Shown: positions 50,076 through 60,560 of the stretch, one piece after another
Layout: every line of letters starts with the position of its first letter
Position numbering within the stretch: the stretch's first letter is position 1
From: Rallus limicola
Taxonomy: Eukaryota; Chordata; Aves; Gruiformes; Rallidae
Length of the DNA stretch: 64,000 nt
Reading direction: 5' to 3'
NCBI GenBank assembly: GCA_022605955.1
Contig: JAKCOZ010000007.1
Location: 16,846,001-16,910,000, forward strand
The notes under the pieces: model-generated
Told to the model about the DNA's origin: nothing
What the model saw: only the letters and a program-made list of their open reading frames with translations
Databases searched by the model: none
Translations under genes and position numbers: made by a program

Positions 50076-51015
50076 GTCTAGCCTGATGGGCACAAGCAAT
50101 CACACCTCTCCTTTACCCACATCCCAAGCTGGCCACATGTGGGCCAGCACTGGAGCAGCTGCATTATTGTGGTGCGAAACCCAAACAACTATATCCTGCC
50201 TCTTAGCATGGTGTATTACAGACTTGTAACCAAAGCTCTGATTACACAAGCCACACGCTGAAATGTTCATCTCTCCAAAACCTCCAAGACACATACCACT
50301 TACCTCAGGGAGAAGGAGCTCTGGGAACGCTTCATAGGAGGGAGTCAGTGATGACTTATCTCCCCACTCTGTTACCAAAGGGAACTGGTCTGGGCATTTG
50401 TCTGGTTCCCAAGGCAACCGAGCAATGTTGACTTTATCGTCCTTTGATGATTTGCTTATTGCCACAGCTGGGAACTCAGATTACTCGGAAGTCCCTATGG
50501 CTGTAGGGTCTTTCTGCTGATCATGAGGCAAAACGCACTTGAACTGATCAAGAACCACAGCTGGGCCACTTTGAGATTATTACCTTGGACCTGTGCCTAC
50601 AGAGCTCCTGGACTGGAGCTGGTTCCTGTCCATCAGAAGACAAGCAAAGCAGATGTACAACTGTCAGCACCTGTAGGTCCCTCAGCTCTGAAATCAGGCA
50701 AGCTACCAACCTCTTCCTGCTGGCACTCACTTGAAAAGAGATTTCTTACACGTTATGAAGCTATGAATCTTAGCCTTTAGTTGCTTAATCTGTGCTTTAA
50801 CATATTCTTCATTTTCAGAAATTACTTCAACTGCTTTAAAAGCAGTGAAAGAAGAAATATCTTTGCCTTGAAGAGTTTCCTGATAAGGCCCCGGTTCTGC
50901 ATCTTGATGCAAGGGGGGACATGTCTTAACACTTCTCTGGAATGTCAGACTTGTTCTTCTTTGTGTATGTTTGTCATTTTAAACAACAAAGTATTGTCAG
51001 CAGAGGTTGGCTTTG

Positions 51016-51228
51016 GTCGCTGTGTAAGTGCACAGATGAACATTCCCTTTGAGTTCAGCGGGGTTGAGGTTTCGTTTGTATAGTGATGATCTGCCAAGGA
51101 ATTTCTGCAGCTTAGTTAGCATGCATAATGCCACTCTAAAAGTGTAAGTTAGTTTTTGTATTTTATTGACTTATTAAACAGTGCTGCCTTGCTTTGGATT
51201 TATTACTTACTGTCGCTTACACAGCGAC
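51016..51228. repeat. 13-base inverted repeat pair, 187 bases apart
   Basis: gtcgctgtgtaag (51016-51028) is the exact reverse complement of cttacacagcgac (51216-51228). The right arm also forms its own 5-bp stem (gtcgc/gcgac). No transposon features lie between the arms. Confidence 0.75.
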
Positions 51229-52669
51229 TGTATTCATCTCCACAATCAGCCTGCTCTGGGATTAAGCTCTGCAGTGTGGAGGGTGGTGAGATCAGTCATG
51301 GTTTGGAAATCCCTGTAGCTTCTGCATACATCTGGATAGGCCAAGGGCAGAACTTTCTCTCTTACTCGGAACTTCTCTGAATTACTGCTATTTCATTTTC
51401 ACTTCTGCGTCCTTTTTGCCATTGTTGGAACCTTGTCATCTTCAGCTCTCACACCCGTTGCTAGTGGGATGTACTCATACATTCCACCTCAGCTTTTGTA
51501 GCTTTAACACTGAGAAAGAAACGACATCCTCCATCATCACTGTAGGTACTCGCAGGAGGAAGTGCTGGTTTCTTTCCACGGAAGGGTAAAAGCCATCCCA
51601 GCCATTTGGAGAGACGATTAAGCAAAGAATCAGCCTCATTTCTTAAAAACAGTTAGTGCTACATTTCAGTGATGTGAGTGAGTGCAGTAATGTTGACTTC
51701 AAGGGAGAAATATGGTTTGATTCCATCTTAGCATCTGGTTCATATACACTGTAGGTAAAAGCTATTAAAATACTCACACAGTACTGACATTAAGGGATCT
51801 ACACAAAGTCCAATACAGAATTTGTTACCTTCCCCTAGAAAGTCTCATTTTCCTTCTAGCTCATAACTAATTTTGTCTCAAATACTGTAATGAGGAAAAA
51901 AAAAAAGTAATTTCTCCTTTTCCTGTGAAGTGCTTAAAAAGACACGTCTACTTGAGAATCTCTGCTCACTGTTGCATGAGATCAAAGCTGCTCAGCTGCA
52001 TGGCACATGTCCTGCATCGTAGGAAGTTGTTGGAGGTTCATCGCTCACTTAGTAGAAGAGTCCTGAGATTTTGCAAGAAAAGGGTGTGAGTCTCCTCAGT
52101 GGAAACTGAAAGAGGATCTGCTGCTGCTGGTTCCGAAAGATTATTACACGCGTCAGCAGTACGTGTCTCAAGTTTTAGGAAGAACTCAATTTCACTCGAT
52201 TTCTTCCTGTAATGTCAGAATAGTATTTGTCAGCTGAAATTTTGGGTTAAATACCAATAAATTTCATTATTCACTTAACGAAATGTTTGTTAATTCAAAG
52301 AATACAAGGGAATGCCGATTTGGATACAATGGACTCATGTATGAGGTCAGGTTTTAAAGGACTTCTTCAGGACCCTAATCCTATTTTCAGTTTAATGGAC
52401 ACACATACATGTTGGCTTCTAAAAATGTCCATTTCATAAAGCAGAGAACTGCCATGAGTCCCTAAACCAGGGGAATAAATGTGTAGGCAGGAAAACGAGA
52501 AAGGGAGCATATAGCAAGCACCAGAAGTTCAAAGGAAAAATAGTGGAAAATTCAGTAGAGAAGCAAAAGGATACGAGTAGAAAAGCATAAACAGAAAAAT
52601 ATGAAAGTTTACAGGATTTCAGGTATAAAACATGTCCTAGATATGGCATTAATCTATTTATTAGCTGGC

Positions 52670-53270
52670 AGAATTCTTAATAATAACACGGAAAATATAG
52701 AAGTGTTCAATCAATACTTCTGTTTGGTATTTGAGGAAAAGCCAGATGATTCAGGACAGAATGATGATTAAATGCTTTCCATTCTAACAGTAACTAAGGG
52801 AATGTGTTAAACAGCAGATACTAAAGTTAGATACATTAAAATTAGTGGGTCTGGATAATTTGCATCCAAGATTTTAAGATCGATAGTCAAGGAGCACTAC
52901 AGACCATTAATTTTGATTTTTAACAAGCCATGGAGCATTGGGGACATTCCAGAGGACTACAAGAAAGCTAATGTTGTGCCAATATTTAAAAAAGGTAAAT
53001 GCAGTGACCCGAGTAATTATAGGCTTGTCAGCCTGCCTTCGATCCCAGGCAAAATAATGGAATGGCTGATATGGTGTTTGAGTAATAAGGAATTAAAAGG
53101 TGGTAGAATTAATGGCAATCAGGATGGTTCTTGTCAAACTAACTTGATATCATTTTAAATCAGATTTCAAATGGGGTGATTTAATTTATAGTTTTGATGC
53201 AATAGGTTTAGCCTTCTATAAGACATTTGTGCAGGTCATCATTTTGATTATTCAAATAGAGGCCAGCTCC
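52670..53270 (+). mobile_element. CR1: Amniote-type CR1 LINE fragment with reverse-transcriptase remnant
   Basis: The DNA follows the ancient CR1 ORF2 from 'gttcaatcaatacttctgtt' through 'aacaagccatggagcattgg' to 'gtcaaactaacttgatatca'. The translated piece at 52913-53158 includes 'IPEDYKKANVVPIFKKGK' and 'DPSNYRLVSLPSIPGKIME'. These are the conserved N-terminal reverse-transcriptase blocks of CR1/jockey-type LINEs. The catalytic aspartate block is absent, and indels and stops disrupt the frame. It is of the type common in turtles and also found as relics in birds. Confidence 0.88.
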
Positions 53271-53284
53271 GCAAACATTGGTTA

Positions 53285-53710
53285 AAGAGAGAAGTTAAGA
53301 GGAGTTTAGGCTTCTGAATCTGAAATGGCAATCCTGAAAGCTCAGCTCAGTGGCTGCCCAGAACTGCCTTAATCTCCTCAGTTTTCAGCTGGAGAAGTTT
53401 CCAAGGCAACTGAGGTTCTGCTTTGTGCACTCCCAGAAGACACCTCCATCCTGACAGGGTTGAGCGGTTCAGTATCAATGTCATAACTATACATTTGTCT
53501 GCCTGTTTCCCGTATAGAGCTTGGTCCAGGGAGTGTGCTCGTGGCACACTTGAAGGATCAGCCTGTGCACAAAATGCAAAAGCAGATGCAGCCTTCCTTT
53601 AACACATGAATGCAGGAAAAGGTCTTTTATTCAATTACTTGGTGATTAGAGTGCTCATTTTCCCAGGTTAGAAAAACTCAAGGTTGAATTCTTTTCTCTT
53701 TTAAAAATAT
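53285..53710 (+). mobile_element. Composite ancient sauropsid repeat with tRNA-like part
   Basis: 'gttaagaggagtttaggctt' and, further on, 'acttggtgattagagtgctc' followed by 'attttcccaggtta' and 'ctcaaggttgaattcttttc' resemble an old tRNA-like repeat ('tggttagagcactcacctggga...gttcaattc'). The middle part is less clear. A frame on the minus strand at 53347-53547 is not a gene. Confidence 0.32.
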
Positions 53711-54174
53711 TTCAAATACACTTACCTCACTGGGTCTTACTTGGAGTGTGGTGATGATGGAGAAAGGAGGGACTGAATACACATTAACGGGACCAACAGT
53801 CCTGGCCGACATCGAATTACAGTCACATTTGTTGCTCTCACTGTGATGTGCAACGAATCTCAAATATAAATACTGTAAAGAAAAGCTGTGTCAAAAAGAA
53901 AAGTGGAGAACAAATTGTGACTGCTCCAGAATTATTCTACAGGTGCAAATAAGGATAATAAGCTTATTCAAGGCCCATGCATAGTCAATGCAGACCCCTT
54001 CAGATGCCATTTTGTCCTATACCAAGACAGGAATCCAAGATCTTTAGGCTGAATCCCTCTATTCATGTTCTTCCATCACTGGACAGGTAGGTTAGATTAC
54101 ATGCATAGGTTAAGTGAGTAAAAAGAAGTCCCACCATAAATGCATACAAATCAATATGAGGGGGTTCTTGAGAT
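53711..54174. other. Non-coding unique sequence
   Basis: No gene or repeat is recognised. Confidence 0.5.
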
Positions 54175-54250
54175 CAGGAAGGATAACAGCCAGTGGTGGA
54201 ATGGACCCGATGATCTCTCTAGGTCCCTTCCAACCCCTATGATTCTATGA
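54175..54250 (+). mobile_element. CR1: CR1 LINE 3' terminus
   Basis: 'gacccgatgatctctctagg' and 'tcccttccaacccctatgat' followed by 'tctatga' form the canonical CR1 3' end with its terminal octamer-like repeat. Only the last 70-80 bases remain. Confidence 0.8.
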
Positions 54251-54439
54251 ATTATCATTCTACCAGTGGGAAAAGAATTTAGACAAAATCAAGGAATGAA
54301 GCACCAGCTTTTATCAGTGAAGGTTACTGATCAGTTGTTTACCAAAAACTACACTGAATTTGGGGATTTTTTTTTTTTTTATATTCAATATATATTTCTT
54401 CTAAAATCTATTCTTTTGTTTACTACAGCTGCTGAAACT

Positions 54440-54524
54440 GGCATTAATTCTGGGAGATCCCAGGACTTGCCTTGTATAAGGGGTCAGGACCAGATGATCG
54501 CTGTGGTTCCCTCTGGTCTTAAAA
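54440..54524 (+). mobile_element. CR1: Old CR1 LINE 3' terminus (second subfamily)
   Basis: 'ggtcaggaccagatgatcgc' and 'tgtggttccctctggtctta' match the ancient CR1 end whose antisense is seen at 2.36 kb and 33.74 kb. Confidence 0.55.
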
Positions 54525-54644
54525 GATCCAGCAAAAAAACACTGAGGACAAACAAACCAAAAACCCAAGCCCATGCAGTAAGAAGCTTTCCCTGCCCAGG
54601 AAAGCAGATAATCTGAATAGACAAGACAGACTGGGGTGAGAAAA

Positions 54645-54785
54645 AGGATGTGTTATCTCTGTTTCACAGATGGGAAACAGAGGCACAGAGAGATTAAGTG
54701 ATTTACACAAGGTTTGTGTCAGAGCCAAGAATGGGAGCCAGATCTCCTGAATTCTGTGTCACTACCTTAACAACATGACCATCTT
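54645..54785 (-). mobile_element. MIR/CORE-SINE, antisense
   Basis: The plus strand reads 'tctgtttcacagatgggaaa', 'cagaggcacagagagattaa', 'gtgatttacacaaggtttgt' and 'cagagccaagaatgggagcc', then 'agatctcctgaattctgtgt'. These are the successive antisense blocks of MIR-type SINEs, including the CORE domain. The element is on the minus strand and nearly full length apart from the ends. Confidence 0.7.
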
Positions 54786-54990
54786 TTCTCTTTCTTGCCA
54801 TAGCCTTGAGAGGGTAAGGCCTGTACTGTCTTATACATAAAATCGCACCACTTCTTACAGAGTATTCTATTAAATGCTATACAAGTAACATACATCTAGT
54901 GCTCTGATTTCTCCTCTTATGCCTGACTCTTCTTTCCTTCATCTTTCCTTTTATCCTCCCTTTCCTTTGTTTTCATTGTGTCTTGCAAAG

Positions 54991-55051
54991 GACATCGGTG
55001 TCAATTATACTAGAAGAAAGCACCGATGTCTCAGTAGCAGTGTACTGAGAC
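54991..55051. repeat. Two overlapping, mutually exclusive perfect hairpins
   Basis: Hairpin A: gacatcggtg (54991-55000) pairs exactly with caccgatgtc (55021-55030), loop 20. Hairpin B: gtctcagta (55028-55036) pairs exactly with tactgagac (55043-55051), loop 6. The bases gtc at 55028-55030 belong to both stems, so only one full stem can form at a time. Confidence 0.9.
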
Positions 55052-56184
55052 GGTCTAACCTGTCAGTGTACAATCAGAAATGTACCAGGCATACCTGGGC
55101 ATGTATCTGCTAAGAGTATGCTTGCAAATATAAGAGAAAAAAAAAATAGTTAGGAAAATAAATTTGAGATTTGCCTGTCTTATTATCTCCAAATCTGAGT
55201 ACATTTTCAAGGGAATCAGGAATCACCTCAGTGGGATCTGTGTAGCTGTGCTGGCCAGGTTCAATTGTGTCTAATCTCCCTTTTGTATCTTCTCATTTCA
55301 CACATGGCTCTGGCCTCACTTTTCTAAGCCCCTTTGGGTAAAAACATTCAATTTTTGATAGTGATACCAGGATCCAGGCAAAACCTATGAATACCTGGCC
55401 TTCAGTGGTTCTGTGAGTGCCAGTTCCTGTCCTGGTCTATGAAATTCTTGGAATAAGGTTTTCTTCCAGTGCCTTAAAATCTTGCAAATTTGCAGGACAC
55501 AGAAAGAAAAAATATAGTAGTGTTGTTCATATGCAGAACAGAAGGATATCTGAGAGGGTGTTAAAACACTTTCAGTGTGGCTACTGATAGAGGATGGTCA
55601 GCCATGGTTGGCTACAGGAGGACAGTTTGCCCAGGGCCCTGTGTTTTGAGAGGTTAGAAAGGGCCCCAGCTAATTGCCTAATGATACACAAGAGGTCATA
55701 ACCTCCACCTTTGCCCCAGGCCCCCTGGAGCTGCCGCTATTGCTCAGCCCTGCACCATGGCCACCTCCATGGCATGAAGGACAATGGCTGGCTATCAATG
55801 GTGGTCAGCATTTTATTTTGGGCTGGCAAGCAAAAGCCATGGGTGGCAGCCAAAATTTGCATCAAGTGGGATGCAGGTAGCAGGGCAGAGCCATATGTGC
55901 AGGTACGGCAAAGGTGACCCCATGGAGAGATGTAGCTTAGGGCTCTGCTGCATCATATAAAGTCCTGGTCAAAACTCAGAGAACTTGAACCTCTTTGCAG
56001 CTAGATGTGTGCTGGGAATAGGTTCCCAGAATCAGGTTACTTTCCTATTAAGGGAGGCATAAAGGATAGTGCTGTGAGAATTACAATGCCTTTTTATGGA
56101 AAGATCAATGGCACGTCCTCAGCTAGAATGCTGTTTTTAGATAAGGGTAGTTTCACCTCATAAAAGATTATATGGCTGATGTAT
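55052..56184. other. Non-coding unique sequence
   Basis: Two overlapping 68-codon frames (55674-55917) have no family resemblance. No repeat is recognised. Confidence 0.5.
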
Positions 56185-56465
56185 TTTTAAGTCCAGAGAA
56201 GAGTAACAAAACCTGTGATGAAGAGGTATGGAAACGCTTTGAGATGAAGATATGGACGATTGAGTAGTGGAAGGTGGCAAGTAAGAGATGTCACTGCAGT
56301 ATATAAAATAATAGATGGTACCGAGGGGTCAGGTGGTCACTCCTGCATACCCTCTCTTGTAATAAATGTCAGACAGACACTTGGAAATAAAAGCAACAGG
56401 TTTAAATCTAAACCAGCAAATGCTTTTTTAACACAGTGTCTCTGATGTGGCCTTGAGAACATACT
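56185..56465 (+). mobile_element. CR1: Old CR1 LINE 3' region, diverged
   Basis: 'gaggtatggaaacgctttga', 'atataaaataatagatggta', 'acttggaaataaaagcaaca' followed by 'ggtttaaa' and 'gcaaatgctttttta' followed by 'acacagtgt' follow the order of the amniote CR1 ORF2 tail (block 'VYKIIDG' ... 'SNRFKSKPANAFLTQ'). The terminus is missing. Confidence 0.55.
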
Positions 56466-56779
56466 GAGCTAAGGAGCTTAGCAGGATTAACAAACGTTAG
56501 ATATTGCAATCGATGCCACCTACATCTGCAGTTAAACTATCCAGGGTAAAAGTTAATCTATTAACTCATATTTTATAGCAATATTATTTTAATAACTCAA
56601 GTCTCTGCTTCAGGGCTTGTGACAGCGAATACTTCCCACTCACAGTGAAACTTGACTGCTGGGCATGTTTTTGCATGGGCATTTGTCCTTTGTGGGGGGC
56701 AGGTTTCAGCATGTGTTCCTGGTGAGCGGGAGGGGCAGGATTTCAGGCTAGCTGGACCTCTGATCTGATCCGCTCTGGC

Positions 56780-56900
56780 ACCTGATGCTGGCTTGGGCTG
56801 CTGAGAGGCGGCCGGCCGAGCTCCCCTGCCGACGGCTGATGCTGAGCTCCCAGAGCCCTTCCCGGGGCTGGCCCCGCTGGCATTGCTGCCTGCCAAACTT
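56780..56900. promoter_or_regulatory. Short GC-rich patch
   Basis: 'gaggcggccggccgagctcc' and 'cttcccggggctggccccgc' contain clustered CpGs in otherwise AT-rich DNA. It is too short to be called a CpG island with confidence. A minus frame of 127 codons (56597-56980) covers it but is Ser/Ala/Pro-rich and unrecognised. Confidence 0.25.
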
Positions 56901-57281
56901 GGACTTGCAAAACGCAGGCTCAGCTTGGCAGCAGCAGCGAGCACATGGGCATGTTCAGGCAGCTTTGAGGTTTCACCCAAATTGCCCGCCCTGCCCTGGA
57001 AGGCACCACCTGTGCTAAACTCACCCTAGGCAGGAAATAGAAGAACAAATTGGGCCTAATTCAATTAAAAAAAAAAATTAGAACAAAAATATATCCTTAA
57101 AACAAACTGCACATAGAGTTCTCTGCACGCCATCTGCATAGGAGTGGGGGGATGTGCTTGATGCGTACTGTGATTTGAATGGAAGTGAGAGTAAATTGAA
57201 GGCTGATATATATCAATGTTGAGGGCAGATTTAGACAAGTGAACAGTTGTTCCTACAACAAAAACAGATAATGTTGTCAGG

Positions 57282-57480
57282 TTTGTTCCCTAACCCGGGA
57301 TTCAGTCAAACACTCACCAGACTCAAGCTAAATCTCCACAACCTTTATTGCTTCCTGTACACTCACTTAAATCTTGCCTAACTCCTTCCTGTCCCAGCAC
57401 TGGTTTCCTTCTTCCTCCCAAGGGTGGTATTAGTGTCTGCCCACTAAACCATGTCAGCAGGTGAAATTTATAGATGGGTT
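57282..57480 (-). mobile_element. Possible solo LTR remnant
   Basis: On the minus strand an AATAAA signal ('gcaataaaggttgtgg') lies between a U3-like and a short U5-like segment. No target-site duplication or clear TG...CA termini could be established, so this is weak. Confidence 0.22.
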
Positions 57481-60404
57481 ACGGCAACCTATTTATCATA
57501 ATTTTTTGTAATTTCCATCCTCATTCCCCATTAAATGCAATAAACTTCTGAGCACTCTAAACATGATGTCCATTGCCATATCCAAAAGATTGTTTACTCT
57601 TCTAGCATGTGAATGTGGCAAATTCACTGTCCTATGGCACTGCTGCAGGCCCTTAAAGGTGTTTTGAATTCTTGTAAAATTTTTTTTTAAGATGAAAAAC
57701 CAATACACACATGAATTAGGACTTTTACAGACTTTGCAACTAGGTAATTCCCCTTAATGTATCTTTGTTTTAAAAAAAAGCAGCCACAGTCACAGGGGGA
57801 AATAGTAATGAGAATCTTTTCTCAGCATTTGGAGATCGTAGAGAGCTTGTGCCATACATGACCAAGTGTAGAAGTGACACCTGGAAGTGACACCCAGGCT
57901 ACGAGGCTTCTTTGAGCTTGGCGTCCACACCCTCACATCTTCCACATACATTTTGCTGTTTTTCTCTTCTTTCTAGGTAGAACAGATAGCTATTTCAGAA
58001 AAAGATTTCTTAGGAAGGGAAGTAAATGTATATTCAGAAAGAAGTTGCTTCGTGCTCTCATTAGCAAAGCAAAATTGACTGTTTGGAGGGTACATTTTCC
58101 CTGCTCCCAAGCTTCCCAGAACCCTGAGTGGGGAAGGGAGCTGCTTGGCAGGGCGACCCTTGAGCTGCTGGGCAAAGTCACCCTTGGGAAGCTGATGGCT
58201 TAGAAAGTCCTCTCCCTCCATATAGCTCTGTTTCCTCCCCTGACTCTGCTGCTCTCTTCTGGAGCGGATAGTATGAACTGACTCCTGGGGCGTGACAGGA
58301 AGGTCGGTTCATTTTTTGTATATTACTCACTGATAAACAGATTTGGGAAAAAAACCCCAACAACACTCTGAGAATAATAGAAGGAATTTGTTGAGGAATT
58401 ATGTGGGAGGTACTTTTAGATCAACAGGTGGCAACAATGATTTCTCTCTATTTTTTACTTTTCACTGTTAGCGTCTCACTGGCAGAGAGGGAGAGAAACA
58501 GGAAACATCCCAAGTGTTACATGCAGAAGAGGCACAGTTTCAGAGAGACTTCACTCCTGCTTTCATTGACATTGTAGACTAGAGAAAAATGCCCTAGGGA
58601 TTGTGCAAGAGAAATACGTTGGGTAAGTTTTACTTCAAAGATGCCTTCAGCCAAACACTATTTCAGCAGAGGAGTCTGAGAGTGAAAAGCATAAATGTGT
58701 TGATATAAACACATGACAGGGTGTGCCCTTAGACATGAAGCAATGCTGGCGTGCTGGTTCGCTATGCAGGCATCAGAAAAATCAAGCAGCAGCACTCTGC
58801 TTCTTCAGCATAGCCAGATTGTTATCTTTGGATGATCTTTCCCTTTGATAAATCCAGGGTGGCTTGAACCCTCAGTGCCAGTGTATGTCCTCTGTCTCAG
58901 AGCAGGCCCTGTGATACTGAAGAGAGTAGAGCTTTCAGTCTGAGCTAGACCTATTCTGCTTGCTTACGGGAGCACGCGCACACACACTCATTGACTGTCT
59001 TCAGAGCACCAAGGGAGGGGATTGCAAGGAAGCTGGACAAACTTGTCCAAGGAGCCAGCTGCTGGCTGTCCTCTAAACATGGAAGTTAAAAGATTTCAAC
59101 AATCAAACTATTCTGGGCTTTAAACCTGACTCAACTTTTGATTCATTTCCTTCTTTGCTTCAGTCACTTCCAAACCCTCTGTTCTCCAGCCTTAAAGTCA
59201 AATGGTGCTGCAGAGCACAGGAACTGTAAAATTTATCCCCACAGTAACTGCTTAAATCTCATCTCTAATCCTCTAAACTCCTTGGTTCAGGGTAGTTTAA
59301 ATTGTTGTAAATATCTTTGAGGTGGATTATACTGCTTAATTGCTACTAAGGGAATAATAATATTATGTGTATGTGCATACGTAATATAATGTACATAGAG
59401 AGACACAGACACAGACAGAAAATCTTCCTGGCAAAGAAGATATTTAATAATAGTTTAAACCATTCAGGATTTGGGAAAGCCTGTTAAAAGGATTAGAAAC
59501 TAAATCCAAAACTGGACAAGGGGTACTGGCAATAATTTCTCCAGACACGAATGGTAGCAACACACTGTTTCCTCTCTTTCTATATGTATGCTTTCTATAT
59601 ACATGGTCTATACCATTTCAAGAGAGAACACCATCTTTTCTACTAAGTTAACCTAAATTATGTAAAAGATACCTGTGTTTGAGGAAGCACAGATACTACT
59701 CTCACACAAAGATGGAGTCAGAATGTCCATCAGTAGCATTTCTTTCTTTGTTGGAAATAGTTTCCCATCATCCAAACACCAGAGTTGCAAGTTTAGCTGT
59801 TCTAAATAAAAGAATTTAAACACTGTGCACACAAATAGCTTAATATAAATTCCTACATGTGAGTAGTACCACCGAGTCACTTGTGACCAATGCACATGTA
59901 CCAATGCCTGAGAGTGGGAGAGAAGGAATATCTTAAGAAGATTTTAATTTTTAAAACATTAATAAGAAGAAATGTTATGATAGGTATCCCTAAAAAAATT
60001 TGGTTCCTGTGAACATGTATGTCATTGTAAATGTCTGCCCTTCATCTCTGCTCTTCTGCTCTGTCCTGCTCACCAAATCCTGCAATTTAATTCTTTCAGA
60101 AGCAGCCTTGGTTGCCTGTGTCGACCCCAGACATGAGCTGGGAATTTACCAGTGTTCAAGGAACTAGTTCCAGAAAATAAATCCAAAGCAAGGAACTGAT
60201 TTTAAAAGCAGTTTACTGACCAGGTTAATTACTGAAGCCAAAACACCTAGTGAATAAAAAAAAGTAAATACTATGTTCACATAGACGTAATAGAAAGAAA
60301 GTAATCCTGGTGCTGAGTTTCAAAATGGTAAGACAATGCTGTGAGAGCTAGCTCCTGCTCAGACTTCATCCACTACATACTACCAAGGGGCACGTTGCAC
60401 CTGT
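57481..60404. other. Non-coding unique sequence
   Basis: No gene or clear transposon is seen. Alternating CG/CA sequence lies near 58974-58988. Confidence 0.5.
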
Positions 60405-60560
60405 AAGTTTGAACCTGAGCATGAGCACAGATTTGGTTCCAGAGCACCATTTGGTGCCTTGGGGCACCACCGGTCTTTTATCACCTGAAATAAAGCTACT
60501 TTATTACAAATACAGTAATTGGGTGTTAAATTATTACCCTATTTCTGGGCACACTATACC
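60405..60560 (+). mobile_element. Possible LTR remnant (R/U5-like)
   Basis: 'ggggcaccaccggtctttta' is followed by 'cctgaaataaagctacttta' and 'ttacaaat', a layout typical of an LTR polyadenylation region. Upstream boundaries and a partner LTR were not found. Confidence 0.25.

Larger units (their letters stand above)
44007..52659. other. Mostly unique non-coding sequence
   Basis: About 8.6 kb has no defensible gene. Smaller items inside are listed separately (hairpin at 44.58 kb, tandem repeat at 45.39 kb, GA-rich tract at 46.67 kb, tRNA-like scrap at 50.0 kb, inverted repeat at 51.0/51.2 kb). The phrase 'attactccagatttacacca' at about 46898 resembles an old dispersed sauropsid repeat, but is too short to call. 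A T-run lies at about 48360-48375. Confidence 0.5.
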
